Positions 35,390 to 44,570 of a DNA stretch of 64,000 nt are shown here, in pieces. Every line of letters starts with the position of its first letter. Position 1 is the first letter of the stretch. The DNA is from Chryseobacterium sp. ISL-6 (GTDB taxonomy: Bacteria > Bacteroidota > Bacteroidia > Flavobacteriales > Weeksellaceae). Under the pieces are notes generated by a model. The model was not told where the DNA came from. It saw only the letters and a list, made by a program, of their open reading frames with translations, and did no database searches. The DNA is taken from positions 609,919-673,918 of the forward strand of contig NZ_JAGGPT010000001.1 of assembly GCF_018613715.1 (NCBI RefSeq), read 5' to 3'. Made by a program: the position numbers and the translations under genes.

Positions 35390-35409
35390 AAGCGGCTTAA
35401 AAGCCGCTT
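35390..35409 (-). terminator. Terminator of the RRM gene
   Basis: An 8-bp stem (35390-35397 with 35402-35409) with a 4-base loop and T run on the minus strand, 8 bases past the RRM stop. Confidence 0.75.
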
Positions 35410-35416
35410 ATATTTT

Positions 35417-35788
35417 TTACCAACGATTTCCACCGCCGTTTCCACCACGGTTGTTACCTCCGCCGTAGCCACCGCCACCGTTTCCACCTCTGTTATTTCC
35501 ATAACCACCACCGCTTCTGTTGTTATCGAAGCTTCTTCTTGGCTTCTCCTCTCTAGGTTTAGCTTCAGAAACGTTAAGTGTTTTTCCGTTGAATTCTTTC
35601 TCATTAAGAGCTTCAATAGCCTGCTTTCCTTCTTCTTCCCCCATTTCTATGAAACCAAAACCTCTGGAACGACCAGTTTCTTTGTCTGTAATGATTTTTG
35701 CAGAAGATACTTCTCCAAATTCTGCGAATAAATCTTGTAATTCGTACTCTTTAGTTGAGTAATTGATGTTTGAAACAAAAATGTTCAT
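35417..35788 (-). CDS. RRM-domain RNA-binding protein with Gly/Asn-rich tail
   Basis: A 123-residue protein. A single RRM (residues 1-77) shows RNP2 IFVSNI and RNP1 RGFGFIEM. The tail, about residues 78-123, is RGG/GGYGNN-rich and likely disordered. Such glycine-rich RRM proteins are common in Bacteroidota and cyanobacteria, often cold-induced, and bind RNA broadly. It is monocistronic with a long AT-rich region upstream. Confidence 0.92.
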   Translation of the reverse strand: MNIFVSNINYSTKEYELQDLFAEFGEVSSAKIITDKETGRSRGFGFIEMGEEEGKQAIEALNEKEFNGKTLNVSEAKPREEKPRRSFDNNRSGGGYGNNRGGNGGGGYGGGNNRGGNGGGNRW

Positions 35789-36323
35789 TGTTAAATAAAA
35801 TTATAATAATTAATAAAAATTTGGTATATAAAAGAAAAGCAACATATATTAAATGAACAAATATTGATTCCAAATATAAACGTTCGCAAGATACAATTTA
35901 ATATTTCAAATCAAAACCTTTTTATAAGTATTTTATCACTCACTTTTGATGTACGCATTAAAATTATCGTTAAACAATATTTTTTAATTGTTATAAAATA
36001 ATATTTTGGGTATTTCTTTACAAAAATTAAATATTTTTTAACATTAAATCTAACACCAAATTAACCTTTATATAGCAATTAATACAGTAAAAATACATAT
36101 TTTCAAATTAAAACCACAGTTATTCCGCTTTATCGTTAAACATTTTTAAAATTAATTTAACCTTACATTCTAAAAATACCCTGTTCAAGTTTATGATTTT
36201 CTTTATAAGAATGTGTACAATGGATTAAATAATAAAATTATACGTTTTACTTTTTAAAACAAATAACAAAACAAGCTGATTGAGAAAATAAATATTTCTC
36301 TTTAGATAACTAAATCCCTTTCC
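35789..36323. other. Long AT-rich intergenic region
   Basis: No gene is visible. TATATTTG, a -7 match for the RRM gene, lies on the minus strand at 35871-35878 and predicts a leader of about 75 bases. TTATCGTTAAACA occurs twice, at 35964-35976 and 36130-36142. The rest is low-complexity AT. Confidence 0.4.
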
Positions 36324-36355
36324 TTTGATTAAGCCATTTTTTAACGTTAAATTTG
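36324..36355 (+). promoter_or_regulatory. Promoter of the thioesterase-regulator unit
   Basis: TTTG at 36324-36327, a 20-base spacer and TAAATTTG at 36348-36355. A perfect palindrome TTTAACGTTAAA (36340-36351) overlaps the -7 element and could be an operator. Confidence 0.6.
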
Positions 36356-36374
36356 TATCTCAAATTATTAAAAG

Positions 36375-36770
36375 ATGAACTACCATACTAGAAAATGGGT
36401 AAAACCAGAAGATCTTAATCCTAATCATTCACTTTTTGGAGGAAGATTATTACAATGGATTGATGAAGAGGCAGCACTTTATGCTATTATCCAGTTAGAA
36501 AACACAAAAGTTGTTACCAAATTTATTTCAGAAATCAACTTCATTAGCTCAGCCAAACAAGGTGATATTGTTGAAATTGGTATTGAAGTTTTAGCATTCG
36601 GCTCCACATCTATCACTCTTCAATGTGAGGTAAGAAATAAAATGACTCACCAAACTATTATTACGGTGGACAAAATTGTGATGGTTAATTTGGGTGAGGA
36701 TGGCAATCCTATTCCACATGGAAAAACGCAGGTTGAATTTGTAAAAGACCGATTAAATAATCCATTATGA
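36375..36770 (+). CDS. Acyl-CoA thioesterase, hotdog fold
   Basis: A 131-residue hotdog protein of the YciA/acyl-CoA hydrolase type. NPNHSLFGGRLLQWIDEEAALYA near residues 16-38 carries the catalytic-region Asp and the G-G-x-L turn. It hydrolyses acyl-CoAs in the cytoplasm. Its stop overlaps the start of the HMA-AraC regulator by 4 bases, so the two are coupled although not obviously related in function. Confidence 0.88.
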   Translation: MNYHTRKWVKPEDLNPNHSLFGGRLLQWIDEEAALYAIIQLENTKVVTKFISEINFISSAKQGDIVEIGIEVLAFGSTSITLQCEVRNKMTHQTIITVDKIVMVNLGEDGNPIPHGKTQVEFVKDRLNNPL

Positions 36771-37327
36771 AAATCTTTATAAAAAATATGGTTTGTGGCA
36801 GGTGCATTTCTGCCGTGTCAGCTATTTTTAATGATTTTAAGATTGATATAAAATCTATACATCTTGGTGAAGTTGAAACCGAATCTGATATTTCAGATCA
36901 AGAATTAACTTCCATCGAAGAGCAGTTAGAAAAGACTGGTTTTGAAAGAATAAAAGATTCTTCACATCAATTAATTGAAAAGATCAAAAACCTTATTATC
37001 ATAAAGATCAGTGAACTTGATATTGATGAAAACTTCTTATTATCAGAATTTCTCACCTCAAAACTTCATAAAGATTACAGTTCACTTTCCAAAACATTCT
37101 CACAAAACGAAAATATTACATTAGAACAGTTCTTCATTCTTCAAAAAATTGAGAAGGTAAAAGAGCTTCTTTTGTATAATGAATTTAACTTAACCGAAAT
37201 TGCAGGAAAGTTAGGCTATAAAAGCGTACAGCATTTATCCTCACAATTTAGAAACAGTACGGGTTTTACTCCCACCGAATTTAAAAAACTAAAGGTTCAT
37301 AACAGAAAACCTTTGGATTTTGTCTAG
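36767..37327 (+). CDS. Small regulator: HMA-like metal-binding domain fused to AraC-type HTH
   Basis: A 186-residue protein. Residues 1 to about 65 resemble a heavy-metal-associated domain, with the strand MKIFIKNM followed by VCGRC (Cys10 and Cys13) in the place of the usual GMxCxxC. Residues 95-180 are an AraC double HTH with LTEIAGKLGYKSVQHLSSQF and the terminal GFTPTEFKKLK. It immediately precedes a copper chaperone and a P1B ATPase. I infer that it senses Cu(I) or a related metal directly and activates those genes through the repeats at 37491-37529. There is no cupin or other sensor domain of classical AraC proteins. Confidence 0.83.
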   Translation: MKIFIKNMVCGRCISAVSAIFNDFKIDIKSIHLGEVETESDISDQELTSIEEQLEKTGFERIKDSSHQLIEKIKNLIIIKISELDIDENFLLSEFLTSKLHKDYSSLSKTFSQNENITLEQFFILQKIEKVKELLLYNEFNLTEIAGKLGYKSVQHLSSQFRNSTGFTPTEFKKLKVHNRKPLDFV

Positions 37328-37490
37328 GTATTTTAGATGCTGGTGAGAGACTTTTAGTTTTATAATAAGATAAGATTATAACAATCCATTTTCTTAAGTA
37401 ATTATTTATTAAAATAAAGATACAATCTTGTATCATCACTTCTTTACATATTCTCATTTTCGAGCACTACAACTTACCGGCTTCCCAAAT

Positions 37491-37529
37491 TTTATAACTA
37501 TTATCCTTAAATTTATAACAGGTATCCTT
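37491..37529 (+). promoter_or_regulatory. Direct repeats upstream of the copper genes, candidate AraC operator
   Basis: TTTATAACTATTATCCTT (37491-37508) and TTTATAACAGGTATCCTT (37512-37529) match at 15 of 18 positions and are exactly 21 bases apart. GAACTTTG, a one-mismatch -7 element, follows at 37540-37547. Two direct sites abutting the promoter are the classical layout for AraC-type activators. Confidence 0.68.
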
Positions 37530-37564
37530 TTGCTTTTTGGAACTTTGTCATATAATTTAAGATC

Positions 37565-37813
37565 ATGGAAAGACAATATAGAATACTTGGAATGAGCTGT
37601 TCGGGCTGTAAGAGAAGAATTTCAGAAAGACTAAACACTTTGGAGGGCATAGAAGCCGATATTAACCTGGAGACAAAAATGGTTACTATTATTTCTAATC
37701 AGGAAATTGATCTTATGAACCTAAATAAAGTGTTAGAGGAGATTGGTCACTATCAATTAGAAGATATCATTGCTTTGAAGGAAAGCGAATATAAAGACAA
37801 TAACATCATTTAA
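37565..37813 (+). CDS. HMA-domain copper chaperone-like protein
   Basis: An 82-residue protein with one HMA domain. Metal ligands are in GMSCSGC (Cys12 and Cys15). It is about two-thirds identical to the N-terminal HMA domain of the ATPase 4 bases downstream, so one probably arose from the other by tandem duplication. It should carry Cu(I) to the ATPase. The last 14 residues are charged and unrelated. Confidence 0.9.
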   Translation: MERQYRILGMSCSGCKRRISERLNTLEGIEADINLETKMVTIISNQEIDLMNLNKVLEEIGHYQLEDIIALKESEYKDNNII

Positions 37814-37817
37814 GATC

Positions 37818-40670
37818 ATGGAACAACAATATAAAATACTTGGAATGACCTGTTCAGGTTGTCAGAAAAAAATCTCAGAAAAGCTTAATGCTATTGAAGG
37901 AATAAAAGCTGACATTAATCTGGAAACAGGTCTGGCAACTATTACTTCTGATAAAGACATTGATCTTAGTAATCTCAATAAAGTTTTGGGAGAAATTGGT
38001 CATTACCAGTTAGAAGACCCTACTCAACAAGGGAAAACTTTTATAAAACCTCAAGATCGCATTTCCCCGTCGTCAGTATATTATTGTCCTATGGAATGTG
38101 AGGGTGATAAAGTATATTTCAAACAAGGAGAAAGATGTCCCGTCTGCAAGATGTATTTAGTTCCTATTGAGGAAAAACAATCTAAAGATCCAAACTATAA
38201 ACCCACCTACTCTTCGGCCAATCTACCGGAAAATTTCAAAGATAGTATTGGAAAATATTATTGTCCGATGTTTTGTGAGGGTGATAAAGTGTATGATGAA
38301 AAAGAAGACTGTCCTGTTTGTCATATGCATATGGAGGAGATTACAGAAGATTTGGTTAAAAAATCCGTTTCACAACATTCACATCAGCAATCCCATTCCC
38401 ATACTCACCATCACCAGGAAGCTCCAAGAGTTACGGATGATATGGCAGGAAAATACTATTGCCCAATGTATTGCGAAGGGGATAAAACCTATGACAGTAA
38501 TGTGGGATGTCCTGTATGCGGAATGGATCTTGTAAAATATCCTGAAAAGAAAACCGCAAAGTACAGCTGTCCTATGCATCCGGAAATCATCCGTGATGAA
38601 CCTGGAAGTTGCCCGATTTGTGGAATGGATCTGGTAAGGATGCCTGATACCGAAGGTGAAGAAGATGATGAAACATACAACATACTGAAAAGAAAATTTA
38701 TTATTTCATTAGGGTTCACCATTCCTGTATTTATTCTTTCAATGGGTGGGATGTTCATTAATTTCCCTTTCTCTCATCAAATTCAAGGGATTATTGAGCT
38801 GCTGCTTACTCTTCCCGTGCTTTTTTATTCGGGATGGTTCTTAATGAAAAGAGGCTGGGTTTCATTCAAAACCTGGAATTTAAATATGTTTAGTTTAATT
38901 GCTCTGGGTGTTTCCGCAGCATTTATATTCAGTATTATTTCTTTGGTATTTCCAGATATCATACCTCATGAAATCCGCGGACATAACCATGAGATCCCAC
39001 TTTATTTCGAGGCAGTCTGTGTGATTTTGACGCTTGTTATTTTAGGACAATTAATGGAAGCTGCAGCCCATAAAAAAACAGGAAACGCCATCAGAGAATT
39101 AATGAACCTTTCTCCTGATGAAGCCAACCTTATGATTAATGGTGAAGAAAAGAGAGTACTTCTTTCACAGGTTAAAATCGGAGATCTTCTAAAAGTAAAA
39201 CCCGGTGAAAAAATCCCTGTAGATGGAAAGATTACGGAAGGTAATTCTATTGTAGATGAAAGTATGATCACTGGAGAGCCGATTCCTGTTGAGAAGAATA
39301 TTGATGATAGAGTTTCTTCGGGGACCATCAATGGCAATCAGGTTTTCATTATGAAAGCTGAAAAGGTAGGTGATGAAACCCTGCTTTCGCAGATTATAAA
39401 AATGGTGAATGAAGCAAGCCGAAGTAAGGCACCAATTCAAAAGTTAACTGATAAAGTTTCTAAAATCTTTGTTCCGACAGTGATCCTTATTGCTGCACTT
39501 ACATTTGTAGGCTGGCAATTCTTTGGTCCTGAAGGTAAAAGAAGTCTATTTGCTTTCGTTAATGCAGTAGCTGTTTTAATTGTTGCCTGTCCTTGTGCCC
39601 TTGGTCTGGCCACTCCAATGTCTTTAATGGTAGGTATCGGCAAGGGAGCAAAAAATGGAATATTGATCAAAAATGCAGAGGCTCTGGAACACATGAATAA
39701 AGTAAATGTTTTAATTACAGACAAAACGGGAACCTTAACCGAAGGAAAACCTTCTGTAGAGTACATTGAAAGTATAAATAATGGAGATCAAAATCAAATA
39801 TTGAAACTGGCATTCTCCTTAAATCAAAATTCAGAACATCCTTTATCTAATGCTGTTATCAACAAAGCAAAAGAACAGAATCTCACCTCTGAGAAAGTAG
39901 AAAAATTTGAAAATATATCCGGAAAAGGAGTTAAAGGAAATATTAATGGGAAAACTATATATGTAGGAAATGAAAGTCTATTGACTTCCCATCAAATTTC
40001 TATTCCAGATCATTTAAAGCAAAAAGCGGTTGAAGTTCAGTCAAAGGCACATACCATTTCTTATGTAGCAGAAGATAATACCGCTCTAGGATTTATAAGC
40101 TTTACTGATAAAATTAAAGAAAGCTCCAAGAAGGCTGTTGAACTTTTAATGAAGGAAGGTTTGGAGATTATTATGATGACAGGTGATAATGAACATACGG
40201 CTAAAGCTGTTGCATATGAATTAGGTATCAAACATTTTAAAGCGAACTGTTTACCTGAGGATAAACTAAATGAGGTTAAAAGACTTCAGAAAGAGGGGAA
40301 AATTGTAGCTATGACAGGAGATGGCATCAACGACTCCCCTGCTTTGGCACAAGCGGATATCGGAATTGCAATGGGAACAGGAACAGATGTCGCTATTGAA
40401 AGTGCTGAAATTACATTACTTAAAGGAGATATCATTGGAGTTGCAAAAGCAAAACTCCTAAGTGAAAAATTATTAAAAAACATCAAAGAAAATCTGTTTT
40501 TCGCATTCATTTATAATGTATTGGGAGTACCTATTGCGGCAGGATTATTGTATCCATTTTTTGGAATTCTATTATCACCCATGATTGCTGCAGCAGCGAT
40601 GAGCTTCAGTTCTCTTTCAGTGATTTTAAATTCATTACGATTAAACTCTGTTGATCTGGACATTAAATAG
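37818..40670 (+). CDS. Copper-type P1B ATPase with HMA domain and four CPxCxM metal-binding repeats
   Basis: A 950-residue protein. It has an N-terminal HMA domain (residues 1-68, GMTCSGC). Four heavy-metal-binding repeats of YYCPM...CPVCxM type follow, at about 88-114, 147-172, 213-239 and 248-274, with a His-rich stretch at 187-199. The P-type ATPase core comes next, with TGEP, the membrane CPC in [23 protein letters not shown] and [14 protein letters not shown]. The CPC motif fits Cu(I)/Ag(I) export. Most relatives carry one or two such repeats, so four is a long metal-binding arm. It is co-transcribed with the HMA chaperone and probably controlled by the upstream HMA-AraC regulator. Confidence 0.93.
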   Translation: MEQQYKILGMTCSGCQKKISEKLNAIEGIKADINLETGLATITSDKDIDLSNLNKVLGEIGHYQLEDPTQQGKTFIKPQDRISPSSVYYCPMECEGDKVYFKQGERCPVCKMYLVPIEEKQSKDPNYKPTYSSANLPENFKDSIGKYYCPMFCEGDKVYDEKEDCPVCHMHMEEITEDLVKKSVSQHSHQQSHSHTHHHQEAPRVTDDMAGKYYCPMYCEGDKTYDSNVGCPVCGMDLVKYPEKKTAKYSCPMHPEIIRDEPGSCPICGMDLVRMPDTEGEEDDETYNILKRKFIISLGFTIPVFILSMGGMFINFPFSHQIQGIIELLLTLPVLFYSGWFLMKRGWVSFKTWNLNMFSLIALGVSAAFIFSIISLVFPDIIPHEIRGHNHEIPLYFEAVCVILTLVILGQLMEAAAHKKTGNAIRELMNLSPDEANLMINGEEKRVLLSQVKIGDLLKVKPGEKIPVDGKITEGNSIVDESMITGEPIPVEKNIDDRVSSGTINGNQVFIMKAEKVGDETLLSQIIKMVNEASRSKAPIQKLTDKVSKIFVPTVILIAALTFVGWQFFGPEGKRSLFAFVNAVAVLIVACPCALGLATPMSLMVGIGKGAKNGILIKNAEALEHMNKVNVLITDKTGTLTEGKPSVEYIESINNGDQNQILKLAFSLNQNSEHPLSNAVINKAKEQNLTSEKVEKFENISGKGVKGNINGKTIYVGNESLLTSHQISIPDHLKQKAVEVQSKAHTISYVAEDNTALGFISFTDKIKESSKKAVELLMKEGLEIIMMTGDNEHTAKAVAYELGIKHFKANCLPEDKLNEVKRLQKEGKIVAMTGDGINDSPALAQADIGIAMGTGTDVAIESAEITLLKGDIIGVAKAKLLSEKLLKNIKENLFFAFIYNVLGVPIAAGLLYPFFGILLSPMIAAAAMSFSSLSVILNSLRLNSVDLDIK

Positions 40671-40677
40671 TATATTT

Positions 40678-40740
40678 TCTCTCGCAGATTATTCAGGGTT
40701 TTCGAAAAAAAACGATTTACTAATCTTAATCTGCGAGAGA
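40678..40740 (+). terminator. Long-loop hairpin after the ATPase gene
   Basis: A perfect 13-bp stem (40678-40690 with 40728-40740) with a 37-base loop, 7 bases past the stop. An A-rich rather than T-rich tract follows, so termination on the plus strand is uncertain. It may act in RNA stability. Confidence 0.5.
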
Positions 40741-40749
40741 TAAAAAAAT

Positions 40750-41478
40750 ATGAAAAAGAAAAATCTATATATTGGATGTTCAGGCTTTTACAATAATGAT
40801 TGGAAAGGCTCTTTTTATCCGGAAAATACACCAACTAAAGATTTTCTTACTTTATATTCAAAAGAGTTTAATGCTGTTGAAATTAATTCTACTTTCTATC
40901 GAAAGCCAACAGCAAAAACACTAATTAAATGGTTCGATGAAACACCTGAAGAGTTTAGATTTTTCATTAAGATTCCAAAAACTATTTCTCACGAGAAACG
41001 ATTACTGGACTGCAAAGAAGAAATCTCAGAATTCTGTCAGCATATCCATGAAAATTTGAAGGAAAAGCTTTCCGGATTTTTGTATCAGTTCCCACCATCT
41101 TTTAAAAATACTCCAGAAAATATAGAGTTAATCCTAAAAAATATCGATTCAGCATTTTTAAATGTCATAGAGTTCAGACATAAATCCTGGTGGCGTGATG
41201 AGATTTTTGATATTTTAAGACCTAAAAATATTATTTTTTCCGGTGTTAGCTTTCCCGGTAATTTACCAGAAGAAGTAATTATCAACAATAATGAAGTAAT
41301 GTATTACAGATTACATGGAAAACCTGTTCTTTACAAATCTGAATACAGTGAAGAATTTCTCAATAATTTAGCAGAAAAAATACAGATATCACAAAATAAA
41401 ACATTTATATTTTTTAATAATACATGGGGAGTTTCGGCAATTAAAAATGCAATGTATCTTAAAAAGATTTTACTTTGA
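40750..41478 (+). CDS. DUF72-family protein
   Basis: A 242-residue TIM-barrel protein of the DUF72 (YecE) family. It begins with YIGCSGFYNNDWKGSFYP and has NAVEINSTFYRKP near residue 44. YYRLHGKP and FIFFNNTWGVSAIKNA follow towards the end. The function is unknown, with an endonuclease-IV-like fold noted for relatives. It lies 10 bases after the hairpin and 80 bases after the copper ATPase and may be read from the same transcript. Confidence 0.88.
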   Translation: MKKKNLYIGCSGFYNNDWKGSFYPENTPTKDFLTLYSKEFNAVEINSTFYRKPTAKTLIKWFDETPEEFRFFIKIPKTISHEKRLLDCKEEISEFCQHIHENLKEKLSGFLYQFPPSFKNTPENIELILKNIDSAFLNVIEFRHKSWWRDEIFDILRPKNIIFSGVSFPGNLPEEVIINNNEVMYYRLHGKPVLYKSEYSEEFLNNLAEKIQISQNKTFIFFNNTWGVSAIKNAMYLKKILL

Positions 41479-41536
41479 AAACTGTCTAAAAATTAGCACA
41501 TTAAAATATTATTAAAAAGCAAAACTTAAAGTAAAT

Positions 41537-41551
41537 TGGCATACATATTGT
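41537..41551 (+). promoter_or_regulatory. Weak sigma-54-like -24/-12 element
   Basis: TGGCATACATATTGT fits TGGCAC-N5-TTGC with two mismatches, one of them at the important -12 GC. It lies 54 bases before the polysaccharide deacetylase ATG. A sigma-54 activator is encoded 1.8 kb downstream. This is tentative. Confidence 0.25.
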
Positions 41552-41605
41552 TAACATTAGTTTACAAATTTTAACGATATTTAACAATTAATCTCTAATT
41601 ATTTC

Positions 41606-42472
41606 ATGAAAAAACTTTTTGCGGAAAAGTCTCGAAATACGACTTTTCTTGGGATGTTTGCATTGATGAGTGCAACTTCAATTTTATTTAACAGCTGTAA
41701 TCAGAAAAAAGATGAGAAAGATTCTGAGAAGATGATTTCTAAAGACCATCCCGTCGCAAAAACAGTCCCCTTATTGGACGATAATGAAGATCTAACCGAC
41801 AAAAGAGTTATATATCTAACTTTTGATGACGGTCCGAATCGAGGAACCGAAAATCTACTGAAAATTTTACGTAAAAGAAATGTATGTGCAACAGCTTTTT
41901 TAGTTGGAAAACATTCTTATGACAGTAATAGACAAAAGGATGATCTGGATCTTTTAAGACAGGATCCTTTGATTGAACTGGCTAATCACAGTTTTACGCA
42001 TGCACATAATAAATATTCTAATTTTTATCAAAATCCTGATGCTGTGGTTCATGATTTTGATAGAACAAAAGACAGTTTGAAACTTTATGATAAAATAGCG
42101 AGAACTCCGGGAAGAAATATATGGCGACTGAACAATATTAATGTTACCGATATAAAAAGCTCTACTCTGGCTGCAAATAGCCTGAAGAAAGCAGGTTATA
42201 AAGTAATTGGTTGGGACCTTGAATGGAAACCTACTAATAAGATGGTATTAAAAGGCAGTCACGAAGCAATGCTTAAAAAGGTTGACAGTATATTTTTCAA
42301 TGATCTCGAAAAAACATCAAGACACTTGGTCTTTTTAACTCACGATCAATATTTAGCGGATACAGACTCTATTAATGAACTTGATCTGTTTATTGAAAAA
42401 TTACAGAAGAGCAATCGATTTGTATTTAGAAAGATCTCTTCCTATCCTAAGATCAATGACGTTTTAAATTAA
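41606..42472 (+). CDS. Polysaccharide deacetylase-like lipoprotein
   Basis: A 288-residue protein. The signal peptide ends in the lipobox-like FNSC (Cys31). The NodB-type motifs are TFDDGPNRGT near residue 72 with the catalytic and metal Asp, and NHSFTHAH near residue 127 with the metal histidines. The third motif region is RTPGRNIWR. It would remove N-acetyl groups from a polysaccharide or peptidoglycan in the periplasm or at the surface. Confidence 0.88.
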   Translation: MKKLFAEKSRNTTFLGMFALMSATSILFNSCNQKKDEKDSEKMISKDHPVAKTVPLLDDNEDLTDKRVIYLTFDDGPNRGTENLLKILRKRNVCATAFLVGKHSYDSNRQKDDLDLLRQDPLIELANHSFTHAHNKYSNFYQNPDAVVHDFDRTKDSLKLYDKIARTPGRNIWRLNNINVTDIKSSTLAANSLKKAGYKVIGWDLEWKPTNKMVLKGSHEAMLKKVDSIFFNDLEKTSRHLVFLTHDQYLADTDSINELDLFIEKLQKSNRFVFRKISSYPKINDVLN

Positions 42473-42598
42473 GAGTATTATCATTAATAAATTGAGAAAT
42501 AGTCAATTTTTAATCGCGGATAAACCGTTCTTAAAACTCTTTTTAAAATTTTACAAAATCATTAGTATTTTGCTCTAAGAATTCAGAAATTTGCAATT

Positions 42599-43258
42599 AT
42601 GGATATTAAAGAAAATTACAATAACATAAAAAAACAACTTCCTAATGAGGTTCAGCTGGTCGCAGTTTCTAAAACACATCCTGTATCAGCTATTCAGGAG
42701 GTTTATAGCTTAGGGCAAAAAGTTTTTGGAGAAAACAAAGTTCAGGAGCTGATGGAAAAATACCCTCTCCTGCCAAAAGATATTCAATGGCATCTGATTG
42801 GGCACCTTCAGACCAATAAGGTAAAGTATATCGCAGAATTCATCGACACCATTCAAAGCGTTGATTCTGAGAAACTTTTAATAGAAATAAATAAAGAAGC
42901 AGTTAAATACAAACGTAAAATTAAAGTTCTCTTACAAGTAAAAATTGCGGTTGAGGAAAGTAAATTTGGCTTTGAAATTTCAGAAGCACAAGACATTTTT
43001 CAAAAATACATAAACGGTGATTTTTCGAATATTGAAATAACCGGATTAATGGGAATGGCAACTTTCACAGAAGATGAAGAGCAGGTAAAAAAGGAATTTT
43101 TAAAATTAAAAAATGTTTTTAACGAATTAAATCAATTGAAAAAACTAGATACATTATCAATGGGAATGAGTGATGATTTCCCTATTGCCATTGAATGCGG
43201 TGCTAATTCTGTAAGAGTAGGGTCCGCTATTTTCGGAAGAAGAGATTATACTAAATAA
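42599..43258 (+). CDS. YggS-family PLP homeostasis protein
   Basis: A 219-residue single-domain PLP-binding TIM barrel. The PLP lysine is in VAVSKTHP near residue 25. FGENKVQE and WHLIGHLQTNK follow, and the SMGMSDDFPIAIECG stretch binds the phosphate. The family (PLPBP) balances PLP and amino or keto acid pools and has no known catalytic activity. Confidence 0.94.
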   Translation: MDIKENYNNIKKQLPNEVQLVAVSKTHPVSAIQEVYSLGQKVFGENKVQELMEKYPLLPKDIQWHLIGHLQTNKVKYIAEFIDTIQSVDSEKLLIEINKEAVKYKRKIKVLLQVKIAVEESKFGFEISEAQDIFQKYINGDFSNIEITGLMGMATFTEDEEQVKKEFLKLKNVFNELNQLKKLDTLSMGMSDDFPIAIECGANSVRVGSAIFGRRDYTK

Positions 43259-43314
43259 AGTATTTAGGTATAGTTTTTGCTAATAATTCAATCAAAAAAT
43301 CTAAATTTGCAACT

Positions 43315-44499
43315 ATGCAAAAAATCCTTATAGTAGAAGACGAAAAAGCAATCTCAGGAGTACTGCACAGTATTCTTTCAGATGAACTTACCAATTACGA
43401 ATTTGTTGTAGCCGAAGATGGTTTGGAAGGCTATAAACATTTAGAAAAAGAAGATTTCGCATTGGTAATTTCAGACATAAAAATGCCAAAACTTTCAGGA
43501 ACTGAGCTATTAAAGCAAGCTCTACTGCTTAAACCTGAAACCACTTTTATTATGATCTCAGGACACGCAGACATTGATTCTGCTGTATCTTGTTTAAAGG
43601 ATGGTGCATATGACTTCATCTCTAAGCCAATCGACATCAATAGGTTGATTACAAGTGTAAAAAATGCTTTGGTTAAAGAGACCTTAAAAAAAGAAAATAA
43701 AAATCTTCAGACCGAAAATAAAACACTAAAGAGGAAGGTAAACAAAAAGTACCAAATGATTGGTGAGTCTCCGGCTTTACAGAAAATTCAGGATATGATC
43801 GGAAAGGTTGCTGTTTCGGATGCAAGAGTTTTAATTACCGGACCCAATGGGGCAGGAAAAGAATTGGTTGCTCATGCTATCCATAATCAAAGCGAACGTG
43901 CAAGAGGACCTATGATCGAAGTGAACTGTGCTGCAATTCCTTCTGAACTTATTGAATCAGAACTTTTTGGACACGTTAAAGGTTCATTTACAGGGGCTAT
44001 TAAAGATAAGCAGGGTAAATTTGAACAAGCAACGGGAGGTACTATTTTTCTTGATGAGATCGGAGATATGAGTCTTATTGCCCAGGCTAAAGTATTAAGA
44101 GCCCTTCAGGAAAGCAAAGTTTCTCCTGTAGGAAGTGATAAAGAAATTAAGGTTGATGTAAGGGTACTTGCAGCAACCAACAAAAATATGCAGAAAGAAA
44201 TTGAGGAAGGAAAATTTAGAGAAGATCTTTACCACAGGCTTTCTGTAATTGAAATTTATGTTCCCCCATTGGATGATAGAAAAGAAGATATCAAATTATT
44301 AGTGGACCATTTTTCAGGACTGATCTCCGATGAACATGGTACAGCGGTGAAAAAATTTGATGATGATGCTATTGAAGCGCTTAAAGCCCTTTCATGGACT
44401 GGAAATATCAGAGAGTTGAGAAATGTTGTTGAAAGATTAATTATCCTTGGTGGAAGCACTGTTTCCAAAGAGGATGTCGCAAATTTTGTAAGAAAATAA
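43315..44499 (+). CDS. Sigma-54-dependent response regulator lacking a Fis-type DNA-binding domain
   Basis: A 394-residue protein. The receiver domain (1 to about 120) has the phospho-acceptor Asp54 in VISDIKMP. A coiled linker follows. The AAA+ domain (about 145-385) has a GPNGAGKE Walker A and the sigma-54 contact loop as GSFTGA instead of GAFTGA. The usual C-terminal HTH of NtrC proteins, about 50-70 residues, is missing: the protein ends 9 residues after VSKEDVA. It may activate from solution or rely on a partner. No histidine kinase is adjacent. Confidence 0.9.
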   Translation: MQKILIVEDEKAISGVLHSILSDELTNYEFVVAEDGLEGYKHLEKEDFALVISDIKMPKLSGTELLKQALLLKPETTFIMISGHADIDSAVSCLKDGAYDFISKPIDINRLITSVKNALVKETLKKENKNLQTENKTLKRKVNKKYQMIGESPALQKIQDMIGKVAVSDARVLITGPNGAGKELVAHAIHNQSERARGPMIEVNCAAIPSELIESELFGHVKGSFTGAIKDKQGKFEQATGGTIFLDEIGDMSLIAQAKVLRALQESKVSPVGSDKEIKVDVRVLAATNKNMQKEIEEGKFREDLYHRLSVIEIYVPPLDDRKEDIKLLVDHFSGLISDEHGTAVKKFDDDAIEALKALSWTGNIRELRNVVERLIILGGSTVSKEDVANFVRK

Positions 44500-44527
44500 T
44501 TTAATTATAACCTAAATAAATTATAAA

Positions 44528-44561
44528 AAATTTGCAGTATTCACACTGCAAATTTTTTTTT
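44528..44561 (+). terminator. Strong terminator after the sigma-54 activator gene
   Basis: A perfect 11-bp stem (44528-44538 with 44545-44555), a 6-base loop and a T9 tract. It ends only 10 bases before the MATE start codon. Confidence 0.88.
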
Positions 44562-44570
44562 GTTAAAACT

